Positions 22,893 to 31,587 are shown, counted from the first letter of the stretch. The stretch: DNA of 64,000 nt from Acidobacteriaceae bacterium (GCA_025360645.1 JANYBT010000056.1:1-64000), one strand, 5' to 3'. Notes: generated by a model from the letters alone, not told the origin. Numbers and translations: made by a program.

Positions 22893-23588
22893 ATGAAGCG
22901 ATGGGCAAGAACGCTGGGGTTAGTGGGGCTGGTGCTGCTGATCGCAGCGGGCGCGGCGGGACGGCAGAAATCGCCGCCGCGAGACTCGTTAGCGAACTAC
23001 CTCGAGAAGATGCAGCAGCAGGACAGCGTCGCCTCCGCGAATACCGCCGGCAGTCTGTGGCAGGACCATGGGCGTCTGGCCAGTATCGCGGCCGATGCCA
23101 AGGCGTCGCGGGTGGGGGACCTGCTCACGGTGCAGGTGGTGCAGGATGTGACGGCGCGCAATAGCGGGTCGGTGGCAACCGACCGCAGTTTGAAGGCGAG
23201 TTCGGGAATCGATAGCGTCGCAGGGCAGCCCGACTTGTCGGCGGTGCAGAACCTGCTGGGGCTGCACTCGTCGCAGACCCTGGCCGGGAAAGCGTCGGCT
23301 TCGACCAACTCGAGCTTGCGCACGGCCTTGTCGGGGCGGGTGATGGCGGTGCTGCCCAGCGGTAATTTGGTGGTGGAGGCGGAGCGCACGGTCAGCATGA
23401 ACCACGAGCGGCAAACCGTGTTGGTGCGGGGAGTGGTGCGTCCGGCGGACATCAGCGCACTGAATTCCGTGCTATCGAACCAGATGGGGAATCTGGAGCT
23501 GGAACTGAAGGGCAAAGGCGTGATCAGCGATGGCACGCGTCCACCCAACAAGGTGGTGGCCTTCATTTTGAAACTGGTGGGTTTCTAG
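22893..23588 (+). CDS. flgH: Flagellar L-ring protein FlgH
   Basis: 231-residue outer-membrane ring protein. A signal peptide (residues 1-22) ends near AAGAAG. Conserved FlgH parts are SLWQDHGRLASIAADAKASR-VGDLLTVQV, then a SGRVMAVLPSGNLVVEAERT segment and VRGVVRPADI near the end. Most FlgH proteins are lipoproteins, but no lipobox cysteine is present, so anchoring may be by ring interactions alone. GGAGATGAA precedes the ATG. Confidence 0.93.
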   Translation: MKRWARTLGLVGLVLLIAAGAAGRQKSPPRDSLANYLEKMQQQDSVASANTAGSLWQDHGRLASIAADAKASRVGDLLTVQVVQDVTARNSGSVATDRSLKASSGIDSVAGQPDLSAVQNLLGLHSSQTLAGKASASTNSSLRTALSGRVMAVLPSGNLVVEAERTVSMNHERQTVLVRGVVRPADISALNSVLSNQMGNLELELKGKGVISDGTRPPNKVVAFILKLVGF

Positions 23589-23597
23589 GAGGAAGAC

Positions 23598-24704
23598 ATG
23601 AAGCGATGCCTGGGCCTGATGCTGCTGGGGTGTGTGGCAGCGATGCAGGCGCAATCCGGGGGCGCGGAGAAGAAATCGCTCATTCGGGACGTGGTGCAGG
23701 TGGAAGGGGTGCGGGAAAATCCGTTGCTGGGCTACGGCATGGTCGTGGGACTGGCGGGCACGGGCGACAAGCAGCAGACGCTGTTCACCACCCAGACCCT
23801 GGCCAGCATCCTGTCGCGCATGGGGGTGCAGATCCCCGCGGGAGCGGTGAAGGTTCGGAATGTGGCGGCGGTGTTTGTGACTGCGAGCTTGCCGGCATTT
23901 GCTCGTCCGGGGACCCAACTCGATGTCACCGTGTCGTCGATGGGCGATGCCAAGAGCATTGAAGGCGGGTTGTTGTTGCTGACCCCGCTGTACGGGGCGG
24001 ACGGGCAAGTGTATGGGGCGGCGCAGGGGCCGGTGGCGGTGGGCGGATACAGCGTGGGGGGGAGTGGAAATAGCAAGCAGCTGAACCATCCCACGGTGGG
24101 GCGCATCCCCTCAGGAGGGTTGGTGGAACGCGGCTTGAATCTGGATCTGGAGCAGCAGCCGCTACTGACGTTGTTGCTGCGCGATCCGGATTACGGTACG
24201 GCCGAGGAAGTGGCGCGTACCATCAACCTGGCGCTGGGCAGCGGCGTAGCCCGGGCACGGGATGGGCGGCGCATTGAGCTGACTCGCGCGGCGGTTAGCG
24301 CGGGGGCCAACGCGCTGCTGGCGCGCATTGAGGCCTTGCCGGTCGAAGTCCATCGCCGGGCCAAGGTGGTGGTCAATGAGCGCACCGGCACGGTGGTGCT
24401 GGGCCGGGATGTGAAGCTGGGGGCGGTGTCGATTTTGCATGGCAGCTTCTCGGTGGAGATCTCGACCGAGCTTCAGGTGTCGCAGCCCGAGCCCTTTTCG
24501 CGCGGGGAAACCACGGTAGTTCCCCAGACCAGCGTGGCGGCGGCGGAAGCGAAGGCCCGCAAGGTGGAGTTGGGCGAAGGCGCCAGCGTGGAGCAACTGG
24601 TCAGCGGGTTGCAGAGTATGGGGGCGACCGCGCGGGATGTGATTTCGATCCTGCAAGCCATCAAGGCAGCGGGCGCTCTCGAAGCGGACTTGGAGGTGAT
24701 TTAG
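23598..24704 (+). CDS. flgI: Flagellar P-ring protein FlgI
   Basis: 368-residue periplasmic ring protein with a signal peptide ending near QAQS. Typical motifs are GVRENPLLGYGMVVGLAGTG, then QTLASILSRMGV, a TVSSMGDAKSIEGGLLLLTP segment and GPVAVGGYSV. The C-terminus has DVISILQAIKAAGALEADLE, as in FlgI generally. It partners with FlgA and FlgH. AGGAGGAAGAC precedes the start. Confidence 0.97.
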   Translation: MKRCLGLMLLGCVAAMQAQSGGAEKKSLIRDVVQVEGVRENPLLGYGMVVGLAGTGDKQQTLFTTQTLASILSRMGVQIPAGAVKVRNVAAVFVTASLPAFARPGTQLDVTVSSMGDAKSIEGGLLLLTPLYGADGQVYGAAQGPVAVGGYSVGGSGNSKQLNHPTVGRIPSGGLVERGLNLDLEQQPLLTLLLRDPDYGTAEEVARTINLALGSGVARARDGRRIELTRAAVSAGANALLARIEALPVEVHRRAKVVVNERTGTVVLGRDVKLGAVSILHGSFSVEISTELQVSQPEPFSRGETTVVPQTSVAAAEAKARKVELGEGASVEQLVSGLQSMGATARDVISILQAIKAAGALEADLEVI

Positions 24705-24977
24705 GTGGACGCGATCACCGGGGTCGGGCATGGCGAAAAGGCGGCGGAGCCCGCTCGGCTGGCGAAGGCGGCCCAGGAATTCGAGGCGGTGCTGCTGGGA
24801 ACCCTGTTGAGTTCGTTGCGGCAGAGCTTAGGAAGTGCGCCGGGAGACACTGGGGAAAGCGGGGACGACGATTACAGCTTCATGGGAGTGCAGGCCCTGG
24901 CCACGGCGCTGGCGGCACGCGGGGGATTAGGAATCGCCAAGTCGGTGCTGCAACAGTTGCCGGGGAATCGAAAGTGA
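24705..24977 (+). CDS. flgJ: Rod-binding protein, FlgJ N-terminal domain only
   Basis: 90-residue protein matching the rod-binding domain of FlgJ: KAAQEFEAVLLGTLLSSLRQ, then FMGVQALATALAARGGLGIA. The muramidase half of enterobacterial FlgJ is missing, as in many non-enteric bacteria, so peptidoglycan drilling must use another enzyme. The start is GTG 24705, immediately after the flgI stop codon. Confidence 0.9.
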   Translation: MDAITGVGHGEKAAEPARLAKAAQEFEAVLLGTLLSSLRQSLGSAPGDTGESGDDDYSFMGVQALATALAARGGLGIAKSVLQQLPGNRK

Positions 24978-24997
24978 TGGGCGAAGAAAAATCCGGC

Positions 24998-25025
24998 TAA
25001 AGTTCTGCCAGCATTTGGCCGATGA
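24998..25025 (+). promoter_or_regulatory. Upstream sigma-28 (FliA) promoter of flgM
   Basis: TAAAGTTC at 24998-25005 and GCCGATGA at 25018-25025 match the FliA consensus TAAAGTTT/GCCGATAA, with 16 bases between TAAA and GCCGAT (one more than optimum). It is the first of two tandem sites before flgM. Confidence 0.7.
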
Positions 25026-25063
25026 GAACTAAGACGTTTGCTGTCCCTGGCAGGCGGCAAGAT

Positions 25064-25090
25064 TAAAGAATTCTAACCAACTGCCGATCC
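25064..25090 (+). promoter_or_regulatory. Downstream sigma-28 (FliA) promoter of flgM
   Basis: TAAA at 25064-25067, a 15-base spacer and GCCGATCC at 25083-25090 give the exact FliA spacing. A start near 25097 leaves a leader of about 35 bases before the flgM ATG. It fits FliA-driven expression of its own anti-sigma factor. Confidence 0.8.
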
Positions 25091-25131
25091 TGAAATTGCA
25101 GGGGAAATAGACGGCAGGAGAGGTGACAGTG

Positions 25132-25413
25132 ATGAGAATTGACTTAACGACGTGCCGGCTGGACGCGGTCCCGAATCCGGAAAATGGGAAAGCGGGGAGT
25201 AAGGCCCCGGCGTCCTGCGGGGCGCTGGGGGCTGATCGCGCCAGTCTCCAATTCGATCGAACCCGGGTGCAAGCCCTGGTGGCGAAGGTGGCGGAGGTTT
25301 CCGACTCCCGCGCCGACCGGGTCGCCGGGCTCGGGCAGGCCATCCGCGAGGGCCACTATGCCATCGATGCGGAGGGGATTGCGGGTGCCATGCTGCAGGC
25401 GGCGCGGGGCTGA
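25132..25413 (+). CDS. flgM: Anti-sigma-28 factor FlgM
   Basis: 93-residue FlgM. The C-terminal half carries the sigma-binding region: VQALVAKVAEVSDSRADRVA, then GLGQAIREGHYAIDAEGIAG-AML. The N-terminal half is disordered-looking, as expected for export through the flagellum. FlgM holds FliA until the hook is complete and is then secreted. ATG 25132 follows GGAGAGG. It is preceded by two FliA promoters and followed by a small ORF and flgN. Confidence 0.9.
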   Translation: MRIDLTTCRLDAVPNPENGKAGSKAPASCGALGADRASLQFDRTRVQALVAKVAEVSDSRADRVAGLGQAIREGHYAIDAEGIAGAMLQAARG

Positions 25414-25428
25414 GCGGGGAGGATCGCC

Positions 25429-25620
25429 ATCGAAACCCTGGGCCCAGAACGGTTGGAGCGGGCTGCACCGGGACGTCTCATTGAGGGCCGTCGCGAACCG
25501 CCCGAAGCTGGCGCAGGCAGCCGTCGGCGGCCGGTGCCGCGGCCAGTGAAGACGAACCCGGAAACAGAAGATCGGGAATTGGAGCCGGATCCGCCACACC
25601 GGTTGGACCAGTTGGCGTGA
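25429..25620 (+). CDS. Possible small ORF with non-standard start between flgM and flgN
   Basis: An open frame of 63 codons runs from an ATC at 25429 to a TGA that overlaps a GTG start in the flgN frame (GTGA, 25617-25620). GGGGAGG lies 6 bases before the ATC, ideal for a start codon there. The product would be charged and Pro/Arg/Glu-rich with no recognisable domain. ATC starts are rare, so this may be a former gene, a leader, or noncoding. Confidence 0.3.
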   Translation: METLGPERLERAAPGRLIEGRREPPEAGAGSRRRPVPRPVKTNPETEDRELEPDPPHRLDQLA

Positions 25621-25637
25621 CTCCCAGGAGCGAGGCT

Positions 25638-26009
25638 GTGGACCACAAACAATGGTTGGGGGCGCGACTTGAGGCGATGCGCAGGCTGGCGGAATCGCTG
25701 GAACAGGCCAATGACGCGCTCCTGCGCCGGGACGTCGAGGCCATTCTGAGTCGCGCGGAGCACCAGTTGAGGTTGTGCGAAGAGATTCGGGAACTGGATC
25801 AACGCGGCGCAGGAATGCCGAAGCAGGCGGAAGAGAACCAGCCTGTGATCCGGGAAGTGGGGGCGGCCGAAGCCCGGGTCCGCTATGCCAACCGGGTGCA
25901 GGCGGCATTGGTGAAACACGGCGCGCAATGGCTGCAAGTGCTGGCCCGGATCGTGGACAGTGCGGACCTCACGTACGCACCGCCTCAAATCAACCGCGGC
26001 CCGAGGTAA
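25638..26009 (+). CDS. flgN: FlgN-like chaperone for hook-filament junction proteins
   Basis: 123-residue helical, charged protein. Coiled-coil-like sequence covers most of its length (LEAMRRLAESLEQANDALLR, then a Glu/Gln-rich section). Position directly before flgK and flgL strongly suggests FlgN, their export chaperone; sequence conservation in this family is low. GTG 25638 is preferred for its AGGAG 7 bases upstream; GTG 25617, overlapping the previous stop, is an alternative. Confidence 0.65.
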   Translation: MDHKQWLGARLEAMRRLAESLEQANDALLRRDVEAILSRAEHQLRLCEEIRELDQRGAGMPKQAEENQPVIREVGAAEARVRYANRVQAALVKHGAQWLQVLARIVDSADLTYAPPQINRGPR

Positions 26010-26015
26010 GAAGAA

Positions 26016-27386
26016 ATGTCGAGCTTGTTTGGAATTATGTCGGTGGCGTTAGGCGCTCTGCGCGCCAGTCAGGGAGCGTTGGAAGCGACCTCCAACAACG
26101 TAGCCAACGCCAACACGCCAGGATTTTCACGGCAGCGTGCGGTGCTGGTTCCCGGCGATCCGGTGACGGAGGGCTCTTTGACCTTTGGCACGGGAGTGAT
26201 GTTGCAGCGGCTGGAGAGCGTGCGGGATCCCTTGCTGGAACTGCGGCTCGATCAGGAGTCGCAACACAATAGCCAGCTGGATTCGCTAGTCTCGTCGTTG
26301 CAACCAATCGAAGTGATGTTCAGCGACAGCAACAGCGGCCTAGGCGACGGCATCACCAAGTTCTTCAACAGCTTGAACCAGCTCTCCACCGACCCGGCCA
26401 GCCTGACCTTACGGCAGGGGGTGTTGGCCGCGGCCTCCAATTTGGCCAATGTGTTTCACTCGACGGCAAGCAATATGCAATTGCAGCGCAGCAATCTGGA
26501 CTTGAACGTGGGGCAAGCCGTGGTGCAAGTCAACCAGTTGACCATCCAGATTGCGCAGTTGAACCACCAGATTGGGACGCTGGAACATGTGGGTCAGGAT
26601 GGGGGCGCGTTGGTGGACAAGCGGACGCAAGCCATCCGGCAACTGGCGCAGTTGATTGATGTTTCGACGATTCAGACGGGGAATGGGATTGCGCTCACCA
26701 CCTCGAATGGAACGGCGTTGGTGGCGGGAGACCAGAGCTTAGCCTTGACCGCGCAGCTCCAGCCGGACGGCATGTTGCACGTGTTCTCGCAGGCACAGGA
26801 CCTGACCGCGCAACTGACCGGCGGAAAACTGGCGGGACTGCTGCAAGTTCGAGATCAGAGTATCCCCTCGCTGCTGGGCAATCTGGACACGCTGGCCGCA
26901 GGGCTGGCCAATGGACTGAACTCGGCCAATCGTGGAGGCTTCGACTTGAGCGGCGCGGTGGGTGGAGACTTGTTGGTGCCGCCGCCCGCATCGGGAAGAG
27001 GCGCGGCGGCAAGTTTCGCGCTGGCGATCAACGACGCCTCGCTGCTGGCGGCAAGTTCGGATGGCAGCCCGGGCAGCGGGGGCAATCTGGCTGTACTGTC
27101 CGCGGTCCACGATCAGGCAACGATTCAAGGCCGCACTCCGACCGAGTTCTATGCCGACCTGGTGGCTTCGGTGGGGAGCGAGGTTTCCAGTGGGACGGCA
27201 CAACTGGACGCGTCGCAACTGATTTTGCGGCAATTACAAGACCAGCGTGGCGCCATCTCGGGAGTCTCGTTGGACGAGGAGGCAGCCAACCTGTTGCAGT
27301 ATCAGCGCGCCTACCAAGCGGCGGCCCGAGTGATTACGGCAGTGAACGACATTCTGGATAGTGCCATCCATCTGGGGAAAGACTAA
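26016..27386 (+). CDS. flgK: Hook-filament junction protein FlgK (HAP1)
   Basis: 456-residue junction protein. The N-terminus has GALRASQGALEATSNNVANA-NTPGFSRQRAV, and the middle has LDLNVGQAVVQVNQLTIQIA and a later DKRTQAIRQLAQLIDV. The C-terminal domain reads GVSLDEEAANLLQYQRAYQA-AARVITAVND, the HAP1 signature. It begins 6 bases after flgN, and flgL follows at once. Confidence 0.95.
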   Translation: MSSLFGIMSVALGALRASQGALEATSNNVANANTPGFSRQRAVLVPGDPVTEGSLTFGTGVMLQRLESVRDPLLELRLDQESQHNSQLDSLVSSLQPIEVMFSDSNSGLGDGITKFFNSLNQLSTDPASLTLRQGVLAAASNLANVFHSTASNMQLQRSNLDLNVGQAVVQVNQLTIQIAQLNHQIGTLEHVGQDGGALVDKRTQAIRQLAQLIDVSTIQTGNGIALTTSNGTALVAGDQSLALTAQLQPDGMLHVFSQAQDLTAQLTGGKLAGLLQVRDQSIPSLLGNLDTLAAGLANGLNSANRGGFDLSGAVGGDLLVPPPASGRGAAASFALAINDASLLAASSDGSPGSGGNLAVLSAVHDQATIQGRTPTEFYADLVASVGSEVSSGTAQLDASQLILRQLQDQRGAISGVSLDEEAANLLQYQRAYQAAARVITAVNDILDSAIHLGKD

Positions 27387-27389
27387 GTG

Positions 27390-28277
27390 ATGCGCGTAAA
27401 TCCCTACCTGACGGCAGACTTGCTGGCCGCGTTGCAGCGTACCCAGCAGGAAGAGCAGACCGCGTTGTTGCAGTTGTCTTCCGGCAAACGGATCAACCAG
27501 CCTTCCGACGACCCGGCGGGAACCGCGATATTGCTGCGGTTGCAGGACCGCCTGGACAGCTCGGACCAGTATTTGCAGAGCATCGGAAGTGTGCGAGGGC
27601 AGCTGCAGACGGCGGATTCGGCGTTAAACTCGGTGGGTCTAGCGCTACAGCGCGCCGTCTCGTTGGGGATCGAGGGGGCCAATGGAACGCTCTCCGACTC
27701 GAACCGCGCCTCGATTGCCACCGAACTGCAAGGAATTCAGGATCAGGTGGTGAGTCTGGCCAACACGTCGTTTCAGGGACGGTATTTATTTTCCGGAACC
27801 GCGACCCTGACCCAACCCTACACTCCCGACCCCAACGCGGCGTTGGGGATTCGCTATGACGGCAATGCGGGGACCAACCAGGTGGAGATTGGCGATGGGT
27901 TCCGCCTTCAGACCAACCAGCCCGGATCGCAGGTGTTCGGCACCGGCGGCAACAGCATGTTCCAGGCCATGCAGAACCTGATACAGGCGATGCAGTCGGG
28001 GACGGGAATCGACGCGGCGGTGAGCGGGGTACGGGCCAGCTATGATTCCATCTCGCAGCACCGGGTGTTTTACGGAAACGCGGTGAACCAACTGGATGCG
28101 CAAACCACTTCCTTGAAGAGCGAGAAGGTGGAACTCAGCAGCCAGCAAGAGGCGGTGGCGGGGGCGGATCCAATCGCTGCGGCATCCCAGCTCAGTAACG
28201 CCCAGAACTCGCGGCAAGCCACTCTGCAAGGCATGGCGAAAGTTATGCAAGTGAATCTGTTCGATTACCTTCGTTAG
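27390..28277 (+). CDS. flgL: Hook-filament junction protein FlgL (HAP3)
   Basis: 295-residue flagellin-like junction protein. The N-terminus has QQEEQTALLQLSSGKRINQP-SDDPAGTAILLRLQ. The middle contains LANTSFQGRYLFSGTATLTQ, a typical FlgL segment. The C-terminus is the usual helical half-hairpin. ATG 27390 is 3 bases after an alternative GTG. It is the last forward gene before the convergent fliC-fliT block. Confidence 0.94.
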   Translation: MRVNPYLTADLLAALQRTQQEEQTALLQLSSGKRINQPSDDPAGTAILLRLQDRLDSSDQYLQSIGSVRGQLQTADSALNSVGLALQRAVSLGIEGANGTLSDSNRASIATELQGIQDQVVSLANTSFQGRYLFSGTATLTQPYTPDPNAALGIRYDGNAGTNQVEIGDGFRLQTNQPGSQVFGTGGNSMFQAMQNLIQAMQSGTGIDAAVSGVRASYDSISQHRVFYGNAVNQLDAQTTSLKSEKVELSSQQEAVAGADPIAAASQLSNAQNSRQATLQGMAKVMQVNLFDYLR

Positions 28278-28378
28278 AAGCCGGCGGTCGTTCGTGGTCG
28301 TTGGCTGTTGAGTGGCCGGGAATTTGTGGGCGCGGGCTTCGCTGTAGGGTTGGCTTGCAGGGTTCCTCGATCGGCAAC

Positions 28379-28708
28379 TCAGGTGGTAGCCTGCATGGCG
28401 CGCGTCCAGTCCGCAGCCGCGTTCAAGTGTGCGCGCACGGCGTAATTTCGCTCGCGTTCGCGGAGCAGGCGGGGTTGAAGCGCGGCAAGTCTTTCCTGCA
28501 GTTCTACCAGGCACTGGCGGTAGTGATCGCATGGCTGGTGTTGGCCGGATGCCCAAGCGCTGTCGACCGAGGCAGGAGCTGCGGAAAGCAGGGGCTGCAA
28601 GCGGGCAAACTGAGTGGCGAGGGTGCTGAGTTCTGGAGCGTCGCCCGCGAAGGACTGAAGGATCTCATCCAAGGTCTGATTGATTTCGCAGAGAGAGCGT
28701 GGAGCCAT
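28379..28708 (-). CDS. FliT-like putative flagellar chaperone
   Basis: 109-residue mostly helical protein. It follows fliS on the same strand, where fliT is commonly found; FliT is the FliD chaperone. The sequence (ending DWTRAMQATT) has no firm motif, and helices with Leu/Gln/Arg heptads dominate. ATG 28708 has GGAGGG 9 bases upstream, inside the end of fliS. The identity is positional. Confidence 0.45.
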   Translation of the reverse strand: MAPRSLCEINQTLDEILQSFAGDAPELSTLATQFARLQPLLSAAPASVDSAWASGQHQPCDHYRQCLVELQERLAALQPRLLRERERNYAVRAHLNAAADWTRAMQATT

Positions 28709-28712
28709 AGAG

Positions 28713-29177
28713 TCACGCCCTCCAATCGGCGGCACTGCGGCTGCTACCGGATTCTGCATCGGCAGGAGAGCTGGCAGCTTGGAAGGCTGCGGTCGGCTGG
28801 GGAACCTGACGCACGTTGCCGCGTTCGACTACGCGCCAGGCTTCATGAAGCGAGAGCACGTTGGCGATCTGCTGTTCCAGCAGTTGCCGCGAAGCGTTGA
28901 CTTGGGCGGCGAGCAAGGCGGAGCGGAGCAAGCCGTAGAACTGATCAAGATTCTGCGCCACTTCGCCTCCATGTTCGAGATCGAGGGTGGCCTGGAGATG
29001 TCCGGCGACTGCCAGCGCGTGGTCAAGTTCGTGAGTGCGCCCAACAATGTCGTTACGATCACAGGCTTCGAGGGCGCGTCGCAGGTCTTGCAGCAACTGC
29101 TCGTAGAGCAAGACCACCAGCCGGATTGGGTTGCTGCTCCGGGCTTCCGACTCGCGATATGCCGTGCAGATATCCAT
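28713..29177 (-). CDS. fliS: Flagellin chaperone FliS
   Basis: 154-residue protein; residues 1-120 match the FliS four-helix bundle: AYRESEARSSNPIRLVVLLY-EQLLQDLRRAL, then a later LDQFYGLLRSALLAAQ. FliS caps the flagellin C-terminus before export. The last 25 residues are a disordered Ser/Ala tail. It begins 2 bases after the fliD stop and precedes the FliT-like gene. Confidence 0.9.
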   Translation of the reverse strand: MDICTAYRESEARSSNPIRLVVLLYEQLLQDLRRALEACDRNDIVGRTHELDHALAVAGHLQATLDLEHGGEVAQNLDQFYGLLRSALLAAQVNASRQLLEQQIANVLSLHEAWRVVERGNVRQVPQPTAAFQAASSPADAESGSSRSAADWRA

Positions 29178-29179
29178 AG

Positions 29180-30520
29180 CTATTTGGTCGAAGTCGTATA
29201 GCCGAGTTGCGCCTGAATTTGGGCCAGGATCAGCGGGGTTTGGCGCAGCAGGGCGTCGATTTGACTGTATTCTTTGACCAGTTCCTGTTGCCGCACCACC
29301 AGGCGATCTTCCAGGTCGTTGATTTGATGGGTGAGAGTGGACTGGTTGCTCTTGTTTTGCGTGAGTTCGAGGTTGAGGACTCCGGCGGTCGAGTCGGTGA
29401 GCGATTGCAAGTCAGTGCTGAAGTGGGTGGCAAACCCGCTGCCCAGAGATTGAAAGAAACTCTGGAAGTCCGAAAAGTGGCTGGAGATGGCAGTGCTAAG
29501 GGCCGAATTGTCCACACTCAGGGTGCCGTCGTTGGCCATGTTGATACCCAGCGACGCCAGGTTCACAAACGAACTGTTGCCGGAGACGGAGAACGTGACA
29601 TCGGCGAGCAGCGAAGATTGCAAGGCGCGCAGAGAACTGTTGGAAGCCAGGGGCCCGGCGGTGTTGCTGCTTCCACTCACAGCAAACTGGTTATTGATCG
29701 CCGTCATGACCGAGTTGTAGCTGGAAACGAAGTCGTTGATGGCCTGGGTCACCGCGCCAGCATCCGGTCCGATGTTCAGTATGACTGGAGTCTGCGGAGC
29801 CGCGGCCAGCAAATTTAGAGTGACTCCAGGAAGAATGGAGCCGGCGGTATTGGTCGCGCTGTTCAGGGGCACGCTGTCCAGGGTGAACGAGGCGTCGAGA
29901 CCCGTGGCGGAGTGCTGCAGCACCAGGCTGGAGGAGTTGGCGGAAATCAAGAGATCGCCGGCACTGCCGCTGGTCTTGCTGACCAGGACCAGGCGTGCGC
30001 CGTTGAGGTCTTGCAACAGGCTGGCGTTCACGCCGAAGTCGCGGCTGTTGATGTAGGAGGTCAGGCCATCGAGGGTGTTGTTGCTGGAGTCGACGACAAT
30101 ATCTTGCGCCGGCGCGCCCCCGACATTCAGGGAGAGCGTGCCGAGACCGAGCGGCGTGCTACTGCTGGCCACCGGTTCGCTATAGAACGATCCGGTCGAC
30201 GCCAGATTATTGACCACGAGAGTATGGATTCCAGAGACCGCGCTGGGATCGGCGGTGGCGGTGGCAATATTGGCTTGGGAGGAGGTTACGGTTTTGGAAG
30301 TGAGTGCGCCCAAAATGTCTCGCAAGGCGTTGACTTTCTCGGCCAGCGTGGAAAGCCCGGTGTTGATGCTGGTGAGGGAGGTGGCGGCGAGGCTGAGTTG
30401 GGTTTGCTGATCCTGCCAAATGCGCTCGGGCGCGCGGGCTGCATCAAGAAGCTGGTTGACCACAGAGGTAACGTCAATCCCCGATCCGGAGGTGGGGGTG
30501 GTGGGGTTGAGAGAGATCAC
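29180..30520 (-). CDS. fliD: Flagellar filament cap protein FliD
   Basis: 446-residue cap protein (HAP2). The N-terminal domain has GSGIDVTSVVNQLLDAARAP near residues 12-31. Central parts include LSLNVGGAPAQDIVVDSSNN and TLDGLTSYIN. The C-terminal region has NDFVSSYNSVMTAINNQF and ends in a coiled coil. GTG 30520 is chosen because AGGAG precedes it and the protein starts with the usual short leader; a longer upstream frame to 30574 lacks a good site. Confidence 0.93.
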   Translation of the reverse strand: MISLNPTTPTSGSGIDVTSVVNQLLDAARAPERIWQDQQTQLSLAATSLTSINTGLSTLAEKVNALRDILGALTSKTVTSSQANIATATADPSAVSGIHTLVVNNLASTGSFYSEPVASSSTPLGLGTLSLNVGGAPAQDIVVDSSNNTLDGLTSYINSRDFGVNASLLQDLNGARLVLVSKTSGSAGDLLISANSSSLVLQHSATGLDASFTLDSVPLNSATNTAGSILPGVTLNLLAAAPQTPVILNIGPDAGAVTQAINDFVSSYNSVMTAINNQFAVSGSSNTAGPLASNSSLRALQSSLLADVTFSVSGNSSFVNLASLGINMANDGTLSVDNSALSTAISSHFSDFQSFFQSLGSGFATHFSTDLQSLTDSTAGVLNLELTQNKSNQSTLTHQINDLEDRLVVRQQELVKEYSQIDALLRQTPLILAQIQAQLGYTTSTK

Positions 30521-30709
30521 GATTTCTCCTTTGTTCCGGGCGAGACCGCCACGCCGCAGGGTGTGGATGCCCAAGAGTGGAAGCAGGCGCGGGACTCGAG
30601 TATGGTCGGGATTGGAGCCGCTCCCCGCGATCTCACAATCTCCCGATCAATCCCGAATCCCGCGCTTGTCACCCACTCCACGAACACGTTGCCTTTCCTG
30701 GCGAATTCT

Positions 30710-30737
30710 GCCGGAGGAGACCTGCGCCTCCTCTGGC
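30710..30737 (-). other. Ten-pair hairpin between fliC and fliD
   Basis: GCCGGAGGAG (30710-30719) pairs with CTCCTCTGGC (30728-30737) over ten positions with one G-T pair and an 8-base loop, starting 7 bases after the fliC stop on the reverse strand. No U-tract follows in the direction of transcription. It probably stabilises the fliC message or partly terminates it, giving far more flagellin than cap. Confidence 0.6.
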
Positions 30738-30744
30738 GTCCGGT

Positions 30745-31587
30745 TTACCGCAACAGGGTGAGGACACTCTGCTGCATTTGGTTGGCTTGGGCCAGTGCGG
30801 CAATGCCGGTCTGGTTCAAGATGTTGAACTTGGTCATGTTGGCGACTTCCTGCGAGATGTCGGCTGCGCGAATGCTATCTTCCGCGGAAGTGAGGTTCTG
30901 GGTCTGGTTGTTGATGACGTTGACCGCGCTCTGCAGGCGGTTGATACCAGCGCCCAGGTCGCCACGCGTGCCGGCGACGTTGGCGATGGCTTGGTTGATG
31001 TCGGTCAGTGCCGCCTGGGCCGTGGTGGCGCTGGTGAGGTCGTCGGCGGACAGGTCAACGGATTTCGCGCCATGGTTCAGAGTGGCCGCCCCGAGAGCGC
31101 CGGTGGTCACGGAAACGGTGCTGCTTCCCGTGGCGGTGGAGTCGCTGAGATAGACATCGGAGGCGGTGGCGCTGAATACGGCGGCTCCGTTGTAGTTGGT
31201 GTTGGATCCGATGCGATCAATTTCTGCCTTGATCGCGATGAACTCGGCATCCAGGGCACCACGCTGCGCGTCGGAGACGGTTCCGGTCGAGGATTCCGTC
31301 GCCAGAGTGACGGCGCGATTCAACAGGGTGGTCACCTGGGCGAGAGCACCGTCAGCGACCTGCAGCTTGCCCACGCCGTCGTTAGCGTTGCGGGCAGACT
31401 GGGTGAGGGCGCTGATGTTAGCGCGGAGGCCATCGGCGATCGCCAGGCCGGCAGCATCATCGGCACCGCTGTTGATGCGCGATCCAGAAGAGAGGCGGAA
31501 TAGAGTTCGCTGCAAGTTGGCCCCTGTCATGGCCAATTGGTTTTGGGCAGCCAGGGAAGGAATGTTGTTCAGAATGCTCATCGACAT
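30745..31587 (-). CDS. fliC: Flagellin FliC
   Basis: 280-residue flagellin. The N-terminal D0/D1 has LSSGSRINSGADDAAGLAIA followed by ALTQSARNANDGVGKLQVAD. The C-terminal D1/D0 has AEDSIRAADISQEVANMTKF-NILNQTGIAALAQANQ and ends QQSVLTLLR. The middle D2/D3 part is short, so this is a compact flagellin. AAGGAG precedes ATG 31587. A sigma-28 promoter lies about 105-130 bases upstream. Confidence 0.97.
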   Translation of the reverse strand: MSMSILNNIPSLAAQNQLAMTGANLQRTLFRLSSGSRINSGADDAAGLAIADGLRANISALTQSARNANDGVGKLQVADGALAQVTTLLNRAVTLATESSTGTVSDAQRGALDAEFIAIKAEIDRIGSNTNYNGAAVFSATASDVYLSDSTATGSSTVSVTTGALGAATLNHGAKSVDLSADDLTSATTAQAALTDINQAIANVAGTRGDLGAGINRLQSAVNVINNQTQNLTSAEDSIRAADISQEVANMTKFNILNQTGIAALAQANQMQQSVLTLLR

